Shown: positions 25,894 through 35,702 of the stretch, piece after piece | How positions within the stretch are numbered: position 1 is the first letter of the stretch | Layout: every line of letters starts with the position of its first letter | Assembly: GCF_014205155.1 (NCBI RefSeq) | Contig: NZ_JACHMX010000001.1 | Location: 868,001 to 932,000, forward strand | Direction: 5' to 3' | DNA: 64,000 nucleotides | Origin: Amycolatopsis umgeniensis | GTDB lineage: Bacteria; Actinomycetota; Actinomycetes; Mycobacteriales; Pseudonocardiaceae | The notes under the pieces: generated by a model | What the model saw: the letters and a program-made list of their open reading frames with translations, nothing else | Told to the model about the DNA's origin: nothing | Databases searched by the model: none | Made by a program: the position numbers and the translations under genes

Positions 25894-26220
25894 ATGACCG
25901 CACTCATCACCCGTGATGACCTGAAGGCCGCGATCGACGCGAAGGCCGTGACGGTCGTCGACGCGCTGGGTGGCGAGTACTACGCCAAGCAGCATCTGCC
26001 CGGCGCCGTCCCGCTCGTCCTCGCGGACGTCGACGCGCGGGCGGCCGCCGTACTGCCCGATCGCGGCGCCGCGATCGTCACCTACTGCTCCAACCCCGCG
26101 TGCCCCAACAGCGGACAGGTCGCCGACCGGCTCACCGCCCTCGGCTACACCGACGTCCGCAAGTACCAGGAGGGCATCGAAGACTGGGCGGGAGCGGGCC
26201 TGCCCCTCGAACAGGGCTGA
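25894..26220 (+). CDS. rhodanese-like domain protein
   Basis: A 108-residue single rhodanese domain. It has VTVVDALGGEYYAKQHLPGA near the N-terminus, where a typical rhodanese has a D-V-R motif. The active-site loop is YCSNPACPNS, giving Cys67 as the sulfur carrier and a second Cys four residues later. It ends with YQEGIEDWAGAGLPLE, the usual rhodanese end. It may move sulfane sulfur or sense reactive species. The start at ATG 25894 has GGAGG seven bases upstream. It is probably repressed by the divergent TetR protein through the twin palindromes. Confidence 0.88.
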   Translation: MTALITRDDLKAAIDAKAVTVVDALGGEYYAKQHLPGAVPLVLADVDARAAAVLPDRGAAIVTYCSNPACPNSGQVADRLTALGYTDVRKYQEGIEDWAGAGLPLEQG

Positions 26221-26224
26221 GCCT

Positions 26225-26875
26225 CTACGACGACGGGACGCGCTGTCGCAGGAGCGGAACCCCGTCGCCGTCGAGTTCGGCCAGATAGGCCGAACGTCCG
26301 GTCATGGCCATGATCAGCGCGAGGGTCGTGCCCGAGACGAGCGGCCCGGACCCGACGGCGAAGGGGCCGTCGGTCGCTTCCAGCCGCAACCCGCCGATAC
26401 GTCCCTTCGCCATCACCACCAGATCGGCGCCTTGGTAGTAGCCGGCCAGCGACGTGAGGACGGCGATCGGATGGTCCCGGCGGATCCCGAGCGGGCGGCG
26501 GATGTCTTCGCCGTGCACGATCGTCTCGCCGAGTATCGCGATGGCGGGCAGCGGAGGTTTCGTCGTGCTCTTGACGACACGGCGGAACCGCTCCAGAGTC
26601 TCGGCCCCGTCCGCCCCCAGATGCTCGGCCAGCCGCATCGCGACCTGCTTTTCGAAGTCGAACCGGCAGCGGATCACCCCGGCCAGCCAGCGCGCCGGCG
26701 TCAGGCTCGCCGCGGAGGTGAGATGCGCCAGCACCTCGCGCACGGTGAGCTCCGTGCACAGCGACGGTGTCCCCCACCGCTCCTCGGTGAGGTCCTCGAG
26801 GTCGATCGCCAGCGCCGCCCGCTCGGTGTGGATCAGCGGCCAGACCCGGGCCGCCTTCGATCCTGAATTGGTCAT
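26225..26875 (-). CDS. maleylpyruvate isomerase-like (DinB-fold) protein
   Basis: A 216-residue protein of the actinobacterial TIGR03083/maleylpyruvate isomerase N-terminal family: SLCTELTVREVLAHLTSAAS carries the first metal-ligand His, and ILGETIVHGEDIRRPLG the later ligands. Family members are probably mycothiol-dependent metal enzymes. No second domain is present. Its stop is 4 bases from the end of the rhodanese gene on the other strand. The specific reaction is unknown. Confidence 0.85.
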   Translation of the reverse strand: MTNSGSKAARVWPLIHTERAALAIDLEDLTEERWGTPSLCTELTVREVLAHLTSAASLTPARWLAGVIRCRFDFEKQVAMRLAEHLGADGAETLERFRRVVKSTTKPPLPAIAILGETIVHGEDIRRPLGIRRDHPIAVLTSLAGYYQGADLVVMAKGRIGGLRLEATDGPFAVGSGPLVSGTTLALIMAMTGRSAYLAELDGDGVPLLRQRVPSS

Positions 26876-26991
26876 GCCAGGTCCTTCCCGTCATCGTCGT
26901 CCGAAGAGGAGACTCCCGCCGCGAACAGGAATCATCGGTCATCGATACTCGAAAGGCGAAATTTCCTCCCAGCACCGGGAAAGAAGGACCG

Positions 26992-27165
26992 ATGGGAACG
27001 GCGTTGCTCCTCCTCGGCGGCGGGATCCTCTTGTTCGTTCTGATCCTGCTCACCGTCGGGATACTGCTGGGCCGCCAGGTCCGGCGCGGTAGGAAGCAGG
27101 GTCGCTACCCCTACCGCGCCAAGTCCGGCACCTACGACAACTCGTCGATGGGCGATCCCCACTGA
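26992..27165 (+). CDS. 57-residue single-span membrane protein
   Basis: A short frame beginning MGTALLLLGGGILLFVLILL, one transmembrane helix followed by a basic segment (GRQVRRGRKQGRYPYRAKSG) and ending in TYDNSSMGDPH. AAGGA precedes the ATG at a workable distance. The positive-inside rule puts the C-terminus in the cytoplasm. No family is recognised. It ends 6 bases from the stop of the convergent giant surface-protein gene. Confidence 0.6.
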   Translation: MGTALLLLGGGILLFVLILLTVGILLGRQVRRGRKQGRYPYRAKSGTYDNSSMGDPH

Positions 27166-27171
27166 GCCCGA

Positions 27172-30100
27172 TCAGGACTCCCTGCGCCTCCGTCCGGCGA
27201 GCAGGAGCAGCGCGCCGATGGCGAGCATGCCGAGCCCCAGGATCGACATCGTCTTCACCGGCGAACCGGTGACAGCCAGGCCCGGCCGGTTCGGCGGCTG
27301 CGGGTTCGGCTTGTCCGGCGGCTGCGGCGTCGGCGGCACCCGGGTGTCGGTGCCGCAGTCGGGGTTCGCCGAGCCCGGCGGGCAGTTGCCGCCTGGGGTG
27401 TCGGACGTGACCACGTTGCGGAGCCGGTGGTCGCCGGTCGCCGGCTTCCGCAGGGTGACGGCGTAGGTGACTGTCGCCTTCTCCCCCGGCTTCAGCTCGC
27501 CCTTCCAGGTGAGCTTCGGCGCGGAGTAGGTGACCGTTCCCGTACTGGCCTTCGCGGTTCCGTCGAAGGTGGCGTCGTCGAGCACCTGGGTCAGGTCGTC
27601 GGTGAACGTCGCGCCGTCCACGGTGGTCTGTCCGGTGTTCTCCACCGTGACGGTGTACGTGACGACCTCGCCCGGTTTCGCCTCCGTCTTGTCGACCGTC
27701 TTCTTGATCTTCACGCTGGACAGCGGCGTCGTCGTGCCGCACTTCGGATCCTTGCTGCCCGGCGGGCAGTTCCCGCCGGGGGTGTCGGTCACGATGGTGT
27801 TGGTCAGCTTTCCGTCGCCGTCGGTCTTGGTCACCTTGACGCTGTAGGTGACCGTCGCCGTCTGCCCGATCTCCAGATCACCGGTCCAGGTCAGCTTCGG
27901 TTCCGCGTAGGTCACCGCGCCGATCGTCGCCGCACCGTCCTTTTGGAACACCGCGTCGTCGAGGACCTCGGTGAGGTCGTCGGTGAACGTCGCGCCGGTC
28001 AGCTTCGTCTTGCCGGTGTTGCGCACCGTCACCGTGTACTTGACGACGTCGCCCGGGTTCGCCGTGGCCTTGTCCGCCTTCTTCTCCAGCGAGATACCGG
28101 GCACCGGGGTGATCGTCGAACAGGCCGGATCGTCCGACTGCGGCGGGCAGGTGCCCGGCGTGTTGGTGCTGACGGTGTTCCGCAGTTCGTGGTCGCCCGT
28201 GACCGGGTTCTTCACCTTCACCGAGTACTTCAGCGTGGTCGACGCCCCCACCGGGAGATCGCCGGTCCACACCAGGTTCGGCGCGGTGAAGGCGAACACC
28301 CCGGCGACCGGCGCCGACGCGGCGTCGTTCCGGTAATCGGCGTCGTCCAGCACCTCGGACAGATCGTCCGTGACCCGTGCGGCGTCCTCGCCGACCAGGT
28401 CGACCTTGCCGGTGTTGGCCACCATGACGGTGTAGGTGACGACGTCGCCCGGGTTCGCGGTCTGCTTGTCCGAGGTCTTCTTCACCGTCAGTTCGCGGGA
28501 GGGCACGTCCGCGACGCAGTTCGGGTCGTTCGACCCCGGCGGGCAGTTGTTGCCCGGCGTCTCCGAAGTGACCACATTGGACAGTTTCTTGTCACCGGTG
28601 TCCGGGTTCTTGATCTTGACCGTGTAGGTGATGGTCGAGGTCTGCCCGATGTCGAGCGAACCGGTCCAGGTCAGCTTCGGTGCCGCGTACGAGACACCGC
28701 CGATGGTCGCCGCGCCGTCGTTCTGGTAATCGGCGTCGTCGAGGACTTCGGTCATGTCGTCGGTGAAGGTGGCACCGTCCTGTTTGGTCTGACCGGTGTT
28801 GGTCACGGTGATCGTGTACTTCACCGTGTCACCGGGGTCGACCGACTTCTTGTCCGCGGTCTTCTTGATGAGCAGTCCCGAAACCGGCGTCGTGGTCCCG
28901 CACTTCGGATCGGTCGAACCCGGCGGGCAATTACCGCCCGGTGTGTCCGAGGTGACGCCGTTGACGAGCTTCTTGTCGCCGTCACCGGGATTCTTCACCT
29001 TGACCGAGTAGGTCACCGTGGCCGTTTCGCCGATACCGAGGTCACCGGTCCACGTCAGCTCGGGCTCCGCGTAGGACACCGCGCCGATCGTCGCCGCACC
29101 GTCGTTCTGGTAGTCGGCGTCGTCGAGGACCTTGGTCAGGTCGTCGGTGAAGGTGGCGCCGGAAACCTTGGTCTGACCGGTGTTCCGGACGGTCACGGTG
29201 TACTTGACCACGTCACCGGGGTTCGCCGACTGCTTGTCGACGGTCTTCTCGATCTCCAGCCCCGAAACCGGTGTCTCCGTGCCACAGGCCGGATCCGTGG
29301 ACCCCGGCGGGCAGTTGCCGCCCGGGGTCTCCGACGACACCGCGTTCTTGAGCCGGTTGTCGCCGGTGTTCGGGTTCTTCACCTTGACCGTGTAGGTCAC
29401 CGTCGACTTGTCACCGACACCGAGGTCACCGGTCCACGTGAGCTTCGGTGCCGCATAGGACACCGCACCGATGGTCGCCGCGCCGTCGTTCTGATAATCG
29501 GCGTCGTCGAGAACCTGGGTCAGGTCGTCGGTGAACGTCGCCCCGGTCAGCTTCGTCTGGCCGGTGTTGGTGACCGTGACCGTGTACTTCACGACGTCAC
29601 CCGGGTTCGCCGACTGCTTGTCGACAGCCTTCTCGATCAACAGACCCGACACCGGAGTGGTCGTGCCGCACTTCGGATCCGTCGAACCCGGCGGACAGTT
29701 CCCTCCGGGGGTCTCCGAAGTGACCGTGTTGATGAGCTTCTTGTCGCCAAGGGCGGGGTTCTTGACCTTGACGGTGTAGGTGACCGTCGAGGTCTCCCCG
29801 ATCTCGAGGTCGCCCGTCCACGTCAGCCTCGGCGCCGCATAGGACACCGCACCGATCGTCGCCGCACCATCGTTCTGATAATCGGCGTCATCGAGAACCT
29901 GCGTCAGATCGTCGGTGAACGTCGCACCGGAGAGCTTCGTCTGGCCGGTGTTCCGCACGCTCACCGTGTATTTGACGACGTCGCCCGGATTCGCGGACTG
30001 CTTGTCCACGGCCTTCTCGATGAGCAGGCCGGACACCGGCGTCTTCGTGCCGCACTTCGGATCCGTCGAGCCCGGCGGGCAGTTCCCGCCCGGTGTTTCG

Positions 30101-33100
30101 GACGACACCGCGTTCCTGAGCTGATTGTCGCCGGTGTTCGGGTTCTTGACCTTCACGGTGTAGGTGACCGTGGACGTCTCCCCGATCTCGAGATCGCCGG
30201 TCCAGGTCAGCTTCGGCGAAGCGAAGGACACCACACCGATGGTCGCCGCGCCGTCGTTCTGATAATCGGCGTCGTCGAGAACCTGCGTCAGATCGTCGGT
30301 GAACGTCGCCCCGGTCAGCTTCGTCTGGCCGGTGTTGGTGACGGTGATCGTGTACTTCACGACGTCACCCGGGTTCGCCGACTGCTTGTCGACCGACTTC
30401 TCGATCGTCACACCCGAGACGGGGGTGGTGGTGCCACACTTCGGGTCCGTGGACCCCGGCGGGCAGTTGCCGCCCGGTGTTTCGGACGACACCGCGTTCC
30501 TGAGCTGATTGTCGCCGGTGTTCGGATTCTTGACCTTCACGGTGTAGGTGACCGTCGAGGTCTCCCCGATCTCGAGGTCACCGGTCCAGGTCAGCTTCGG
30601 CGAAGCGAAGGACACTCCACCGATCGTGGCGGCTCCGTCGTTCTGGTAGTCGGCGTCATCGAGAACCTGGGTCAGATCGTCGGTGAACGTCGCACCCGTC
30701 AGCTTGGTCTGCCCGACGTTGGTGACCGTGACGGTGTACTTCACGACCTCACCGGGGTTCGCCGACTGCTTGTCGACCGTCTTCTCGATCAGCAGACCGG
30801 ATACCGGAGTCGTGGTCCCGCACTTCGGGTCCGTGGACCCCGGCGGACAGTTCCCGCCCGGCGTCTCCGAAGTGACCACATTGGACATCTTCTTGTCGCC
30901 GGGGTTCGGGTTCTTCACCTTGACCGTGTAGGTCACCGTGGACGCTTGGCCGATATCGAGGTCGCCCGTCCAGGTCAGCTTCGGCGCGGCGTAGGACACC
31001 GCACCGATCGTCGCCGCACCATCGTTCTGGTAGTCGGCGTCGTCGAGGACCTGCGTCAGATCATCGGTGAAGGTCGCACCGGTCAACTTGGTCTGGCCGG
31101 TGTTGGTGACGGTCACGGTGTACTTCACGACATCGCCCGGGTTCGCCGACTGCTTGTCGACAGCCTTCTCGATCTTCAAACCCGAAACCGGAGTCGTCGT
31201 CCCGCACTTCGGATCCGTCGAGCCCGGCGGACAGTTCCCGCCCGGTGTCTCCGACGACACCGCGTTCTTGAGCAGATTGTCGCCGGTGTTCGGGCTCTTG
31301 ACCTTGACGGTGTAGGTGACAGTGGACGTCTGCCCCACCTCGAGGTCACCCGTCCACGTCAGCTTCGGCGAAGCGAAGGACACCGCACCGATCGTCGCCG
31401 CACCATCGTTCTGATAGTCCGCGTCATCGAGGACCTGCGTCAGATCGTCAGTGAAGGTCGCACCGGTCAGCTTCGTCTGCCCGGTGTTCGTGACCGTCAC
31501 CGTGTACTTCACGACATCACCCGGGTTCGCCGACTGCCTGTCCACCGACTTCTCGATGATCAAGCCCGACACCGGCGTCTTCGTCCCGCACTTCGGATCC
31601 GTGGACCCGGGCGGACAGTTCCCGCCCGGCGTCTCCGAAGTGACCGTGTTGATGAGCTTCTTGTCGCCAGGGTCAGGACTCTTGACCTTCACCGTGTAAG
31701 TGACTGTCGAGATCGCCCCGATTTCGAGGTCGCCAGTCCAGGTCAGTTTGGGCGCCGCGTAGGACACCGCTCCAATCGTCGCGGCACCGTCGTTCTGATA
31801 GTCGGCATCATCGAGGACCTGCGTCAAATCATCGGTGAAGGTCGCACCGGTCAGCTTCGTCTGCCCGGTATTCGTGACCGTCACCGTGTACTTCACGACA
31901 TCGCCCGGATTCGCCGACTGCTTGTCGACCACCTTCTCGATCTTCAAGCCCGAAACCGGCGTCTTCGTGCCACACTTCGGATCCGTCGAACCCGGCGGAC
32001 AGTTACCACCCGGCGTCTCCGACGACACCGCGTTCTTGAGCAGATTGTCGCCGGTGTTCGGGTTCTTCACCTTGACGGTGTAGGTCACCGTGGACGACTG
32101 GTCGACGCCGAGGTCGCCCGTCCACGTCAGCTTGGGCGCCGCGTAGGACACCACGCCGATCGTGGCGGCACCGTCGTTCTGGTAGCCGGCGTCATCGAGC
32201 ACCTGCGTCAGATCATCGGTGAAGGTCGCACCGGTCAGCTTCGTCTGCCCGGTATTCGTGACCGTCACCGTGTACTTCACGACATCGCCAGGATTCGCGG
32301 ACTGCTTGTCCACCGACTTCTCGATGATCAAGCCCGACACCGGCGTCGTCGTGCCACACTTCGGATCCGTGGATCCCGGCGGGCAGTTCCCGCCCGGAGT
32401 GCTCGAAGTGACCACATTGGACATCTTCTTGTCACCGGGGTTCGGGTTCTTCACCTTCACCGTGTAAGTGACTGTCGACGTCTGCCCGATGTCCAGGTCG
32501 CCGCTCCACGTCAGCTTCGGCGAAGCGAAGGACACCACACCGATCGTCGCCGCGCCATCGTTCTGATAGTCCGCGTCGTCGAGAACCTGCGTCATGTCAT
32601 CGGTGAACGTCGCACCAGTGAGTTTCGTCTGCCCGGTATTCGTGACCGTCACCGTGTACTTCACGACATCGCCCGGATTCGCCGACTGCTTGTCCACCGA
32701 CTTCTCGATCAGCAGACCCGAAACCGGCGTCGTCGTGCCACACTTCGGATCCGTCGAACCCGGCGGACAGTTACCACCCGGCGTCTCCGACGACACCGCG
32801 TTCTTGAGCAGATTGTCGCCGGTGTTCGGGTTCTTCACCTTCACCGTGTAGGTCACCGTGGACGTCTCGCCCACACCGAGGTCGCCCGTCCACGTCAGCT
32901 TCGGCGAAGCGAAGGACACCACACCGATCGTCGCGGCACCGTCATTCTGATAGACCGCGTCGTCGAGAACCTGCGTCATGTCGTCGGTGAACGTCGCACC
33001 CGTGAGCTTCGTCTGGCCGGTGTTCCGCACACTCACCGTGTATTTGACGACATCGCCCGGATTCGCCGACTGCCTGTCCACCGACTTCTCGATCAGCAGA

Positions 33101-35454
33101 CCCGAAACCGGAGTCGTCGTCCCGCACTTCGGATCCGTCGAGCCCGGCGGGCAGTTGCCGCCCGGCGTCTCCGAAGTCACGACGTTCTTGAGCCGGTTGT
33201 CACCGGTGTTCGGGCTCTTCACCTTCACCGTGTAGGTGAACTCCGCGCTCTTCCCCGCCGCGAGCGTGCCGGTCCAGGTGAGCTTCGGATCCACATAGGA
33301 CACCGAGCCGGGCGACGCGGTGGCGTCGTTCTGGTAGACCGCGTCGTCGAGTACGCCGGTCAGATCGTCGACGACCTTGAGGCCCGCCGCGGTCACCCTT
33401 CCGGTGTTGGTGACGTTGACCGTGTAGCGCACGGTGTCACCGGGATTGGCGGACTTCTTGTCCGCGGTCTTCGTCACCGTGTACGACGGCGAAGGCACCT
33501 TGGTCTTCGCGCAGGCCGCGGCGGGATCGTCCGGGCACCGGTTGTCGGGTGGGACGACCGGCGGCGGTCCGATCGGGACGGTCGCGCGGTTCACCAGTTC
33601 CTTGCCGATGGCGGCTTCTTCGACCTTCACCCGCACGGTCAGCGTGGCCGTCTCCCCGATGGCGAGGCCGTTCACGGCCCAGTCGATCGGCCCCGTACCG
33701 GACGCCGTGCCCTTCGAAGGCGCGGACGACACGTAGGTCGTTCCCGGCGGCAGGGTGTCGCGCACCGTGAGCGCGGGAACGGGGATCACGCCGGTGTTCC
33801 GCAGGGTCACCTGGTAGGTCAGGGTGTCGCCAGGGATCGCCTCGGCGAGGTCGACCGACTTCGTCAGCTGGTACCCCGGCGAGGCGACCGTGTTCCGCAC
33901 CGTGTTCGAGGTGCGTTCCTGCGGGCGGCCGGTGTCCTCGCCGCGGAAGGTCAGCTTGCCGGTGTTGTCGAGTTTGGTGCCGTCCGGTACCGAGGCGCCG
34001 ACCTTGACCTTGAAGGCGACCTTCTGCGATTGCCCTGGCCTCAGGTTCCGCAGTCCGCAGGTGACCACCTGCCCGGCGGCCGAACAGTCCGGATTGGACC
34101 CGGCCACGAACGTGACGCCGTCCGGCAGCGTGTCGGTGAGCACCACGTTCGTCGCGGTGTCGAGGTCGGTGGTGGTGCCGTCGGCGTGCCGGTTGACCAC
34201 GTCGAAGGTGTAGGTGACGTCGCTGCCCTTGGTGACGTACCCCGGCGGGCTGTCGTTCGTGTTGCCGACCGGATCGTTGGCCTTGGTGATCTGCAGATCG
34301 GGTTCGAGCGCGTCGGTGACGAGCCAGACCACCTGTGGGTACAGCGCGTCGCCGGTGGTGCCGATCTTCACCTGGAGCGCGCTGGTGCCCGCGGGGACCT
34401 TTCCGGTGATGTCGATGCTGCGGGCGTCGTACCCGACGTTGTTCACCGGATTGGGATTACGGGTGGTGACGTTCGCGCCCGAGCCGTTGGCCGCGACCTT
34501 GTCGATCCGGCTGGTGAACGCGTTGTTCGTCACCGTGCCCGCGGGTCCGGGCAGGGAAATGTCTTGAAGGCTGCTCGCGTTCGGCCCGACCTGGAGGTAG
34601 TCACCCGAGATGGGTGCGTCGCCGTCGCCTGCCACGATCCCCAGTTCGACGTTCGGCTGGCGTGACGTCGGAGCCTTGATGCCGCTCAGCGCGATGGTCG
34701 ACGAGGTCGGCGCGCCACCGCCCGCGACGCGCTGCAGACCGTCCCACACCTGCAGGTAGCGCAGCGGTTCGCTGGGGAGCTCGTAGGCCACCACGAGTGA
34801 CCAGCCACCCCAGCAGCCGAGGTTGGTCCCGCTGATCGACTGGCCCTGGCAGGCCTGGATGTCGGCGACCGTGTACTGGCCCACCCCGGCCTTGACCACC
34901 GCGTCGGTGACGTCGGCCGCGCCGCCGTAGGTGTACGGGACCGGGAAGCCGGACGTCGCCAGCGCGGGGAACCAGTCGTAGGTGTCGGCGGTGATCCGCT
35001 GATAAGTGCTCGAACCCGGAGCCTTCAGCGAGACCTGGTTGCCCCGGGAGCCGTCGCCGGAAGTCCCGCTGGAGGCGACCGGGTTGAACTGCCAGTACAG
35101 CCGGGCGTTGAGCACCTTCGCGCCGGCCGGGATGGTCAGGTTCGCCGCGGAGGCGGTGTTGCCGGGCGCGGCCGGATCGGTCTTGATCCACGACACCGGG
35201 CTCGCGTTGCTCGCGGAGGCGTCACAGACGACGCCGAAACCACATTGCACGACCGAGTTGGCGGCCATGGTGATCCCGCCGTGCGCCAGCCCGGAATACA
35301 CCGGCTCCGGCCCGATCGGCCGTTCGGTGCCCGCACCGCGCGGTTGCGTCTGGGCACTCGCGGGCAGCGGGGCACCCATCAGCAGGGCCACGACGACCAC
35401 CGTGAGCAGTGCTACGCCCCGGCGCCACCGATTTCGCCCACGCCGTTCCGCCAT
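27172..35454 (-). CDS. giant DUF11-type repeat surface protein, sortase-anchored
   Basis: A 2760-residue secreted protein. It has a signal peptide (basic NRWRRG, helix VALLTVVVVALLMGAPLPAS, cut after ASA) and an N-terminal domain of about 370 residues with WGGWSLVVAYELPSEPLRYL, as in many actinobacterial DUF11 adhesins. Two or three diverse DUF11 domains follow (DVTYTFDVVNRHADG, DTLTYQVTLRNTGVIP), then sixteen units of about 128 residues. A Pro-rich stalk leads to LAVTG, a helix (MSILGLGMLAIGALLLL) and RRRRES: a class E (LAxTG) sorting signal. Each conserved unit has a Cys pair (GNCPPGSTDPKC) that may form a disulphide. Likely a wall-anchored fibrous adhesin; the ligand is unknown. GGAGG lies 4 bases before the ATG. 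Confidence 0.92.
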   Translation of the reverse strand: MAERRGRNRWRRGVALLTVVVVALLMGAPLPASAQTQPRGAGTERPIGPEPVYSGLAHGGITMAANSVVQCGFGVVCDASASNASPVSWIKTDPAAPGNTASAANLTIPAGAKVLNARLYWQFNPVASSGTSGDGSRGNQVSLKAPGSSTYQRITADTYDWFPALATSGFPVPYTYGGAADVTDAVVKAGVGQYTVADIQACQGQSISGTNLGCWGGWSLVVAYELPSEPLRYLQVWDGLQRVAGGGAPTSSTIALSGIKAPTSRQPNVELGIVAGDGDAPISGDYLQVGPNASSLQDISLPGPAGTVTNNAFTSRIDKVAANGSGANVTTRNPNPVNNVGYDARSIDITGKVPAGTSALQVKIGTTGDALYPQVVWLVTDALEPDLQITKANDPVGNTNDSPPGYVTKGSDVTYTFDVVNRHADGTTTDLDTATNVVLTDTLPDGVTFVAGSNPDCSAAGQVVTCGLRNLRPGQSQKVAFKVKVGASVPDGTKLDNTGKLTFRGEDTGRPQERTSNTVRNTVASPGYQLTKSVDLAEAIPGDTLTYQVTLRNTGVIPVPALTVRDTLPPGTTYVSSAPSKGTASGTGPIDWAVNGLAIGETATLTVRVKVEEAAIGKELVNRATVPIGPPPVVPPDNRCPDDPAAACAKTKVPSPSYTVTKTADKKSANPGDTVRYTVNVTNTGRVTAAGLKVVDDLTGVLDDAVYQNDATASPGSVSYVDPKLTWTGTLAAGKSAEFTYTVKVKSPNTGDNRLKNVVTSETPGGNCPPGSTDPKCGTTTPVSGLLIEKSVDRQSANPGDVVKYTVSVRNTGQTKLTGATFTDDMTQVLDDAVYQNDGAATIGVVSFASPKLTWTGDLGVGETSTVTYTVKVKNPNTGDNLLKNAVSSETPGGNCPPGSTDPKCGTTTPVSGLLIEKSVDKQSANPGDVVKYTVTVTNTGQTKLTGATFTDDMTQVLDDADYQNDGAATIGVVSFASPKLTWSGDLDIGQTSTVTYTVKVKNPNPGDKKMSNVVTSSTPGGNCPPGSTDPKCGTTTPVSGLIIEKSVDKQSANPGDVVKYTVTVTNTGQTKLTGATFTDDLTQVLDDAGYQNDGAATIGVVSYAAPKLTWTGDLGVDQSSTVTYTVKVKNPNTGDNLLKNAVSSETPGGNCPPGSTDPKCGTKTPVSGLKIEKVVDKQSANPGDVVKYTVTVTNTGQTKLTGATFTDDLTQVLDDADYQNDGAATIGAVSYAAPKLTWTGDLEIGAISTVTYTVKVKSPDPGDKKLINTVTSETPGGNCPPGSTDPKCGTKTPVSGLIIEKSVDRQSANPGDVVKYTVTVTNTGQTKLTGATFTDDLTQVLDDADYQNDGAATIGAVSFASPKLTWTGDLEVGQTSTVTYTVKVKSPNTGDNLLKNAVSSETPGGNCPPGSTDPKCGTTTPVSGLKIEKAVDKQSANPGDVVKYTVTVTNTGQTKLTGATFTDDLTQVLDDADYQNDGAATIGAVSYAAPKLTWTGDLDIGQASTVTYTVKVKNPNPGDKKMSNVVTSETPGGNCPPGSTDPKCGTTTPVSGLLIEKTVDKQSANPGEVVKYTVTVTNVGQTKLTGATFTDDLTQVLDDADYQNDGAATIGGVSFASPKLTWTGDLEIGETSTVTYTVKVKNPNTGDNQLRNAVSSETPGGNCPPGSTDPKCGTTTPVSGVTIEKSVDKQSANPGDVVKYTITVTNTGQTKLTGATFTDDLTQVLDDADYQNDGAATIGVVSFASPKLTWTGDLEIGETSTVTYTVKVKNPNTGDNQLRNAVSSETPGGNCPPGSTDPKCGTKTPVSGLLIEKAVDKQSANPGDVVKYTVSVRNTGQTKLSGATFTDDLTQVLDDADYQNDGAATIGAVSYAAPRLTWTGDLEIGETSTVTYTVKVKNPALGDKKLINTVTSETPGGNCPPGSTDPKCGTTTPVSGLLIEKAVDKQSANPGDVVKYTVTVTNTGQTKLTGATFTDDLTQVLDDADYQNDGAATIGAVSYAAPKLTWTGDLGVGDKSTVTYTVKVKNPNTGDNRLKNAVSSETPGGNCPPGSTDPACGTETPVSGLEIEKTVDKQSANPGDVVKYTVTVRNTGQTKVSGATFTDDLTKVLDDADYQNDGAATIGAVSYAEPELTWTGDLGIGETATVTYSVKVKNPGDGDKKLVNGVTSDTPGGNCPPGSTDPKCGTTTPVSGLLIKKTADKKSVDPGDTVKYTITVTNTGQTKQDGATFTDDMTEVLDDADYQNDGAATIGGVSYAAPKLTWTGSLDIGQTSTITYTVKIKNPDTGDKKLSNVVTSETPGNNCPPGSNDPNCVADVPSRELTVKKTSDKQTANPGDVVTYTVMVANTGKVDLVGEDAARVTDDLSEVLDDADYRNDAASAPVAGVFAFTAPNLVWTGDLPVGASTTLKYSVKVKNPVTGDHELRNTVSTNTPGTCPPQSDDPACSTITPVPGISLEKKADKATANPGDVVKYTVTVRNTGKTKLTGATFTDDLTEVLDDAVFQKDGAATIGAVTYAEPKLTWTGDLEIGQTATVTYSVKVTKTDGDGKLTNTIVTDTPGGNCPPGSKDPKCGTTTPLSSVKIKKTVDKTEAKPGEVVTYTVTVENTGQTTVDGATFTDDLTQVLDDATFDGTAKASTGTVTYSAPKLTWKGELKPGEKATVTYAVTLRKPATGDHRLRNVVTSDTPGGNCPPGSANPDCGTDTRVPPTPQPPDKPNPQPPNRPGLAVTGSPVKTMSILGLGMLAIGALLLLAGRRRRES
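27345..33490 (-). repeat. sixteen tandem 384-base coding repeats
   Basis: The unit boundary (PVSGLxIEKxVDKQSANPGD) recurs every 384 bases: near 33108, 32724, 32340, 31956, 31572, 31188, 30804, 30420, 30036, 29652, 29268 and 28884, with more diverged units at both ends (near 33490, 28500, 28113, 27729). The central eleven or twelve units are nearly identical in protein and very similar in DNA, which points to recent duplication, unequal crossing-over or gene conversion. Assemblies from short reads may miscount them. Confidence 0.92.
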
Positions 35455-35702
35455 GCCGCCTCCGCCTCACCCCTCGCTTCCGTCGGCCCAGGTCAGGACG
35501 GCGGGGACAGCGAGCCCGATCGAAGGTCATCCTGTGTCGGCAAGATCGTCGACGGCAACCGGGACCGGCGGTGTTCCCTGGATAAAACCCGTTGAGTGGC
35601 GTCAAAACCCCCGGACGGGTGATGAATGGGCACCCCACTGTCCACAACGGACGAAATTCGAGGATGTGGCGTTTAACCGCGAAAACTGCCATCGTCGAAC
35701 GC

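Noticed and set aside
27345..33490. CRISPR array or mobile repeat
   Set aside because: The 384-base units are in frame, encode a repeated protein domain and have no spacers.
27427..34665. 2412-residue open frame on the plus strand
   Set aside because: It is antisense to the repeat region of the giant surface protein. Low stop frequency in GC-rich DNA plus tandem repeats explains its length; its translation is Arg/His/Val-rich without domains.
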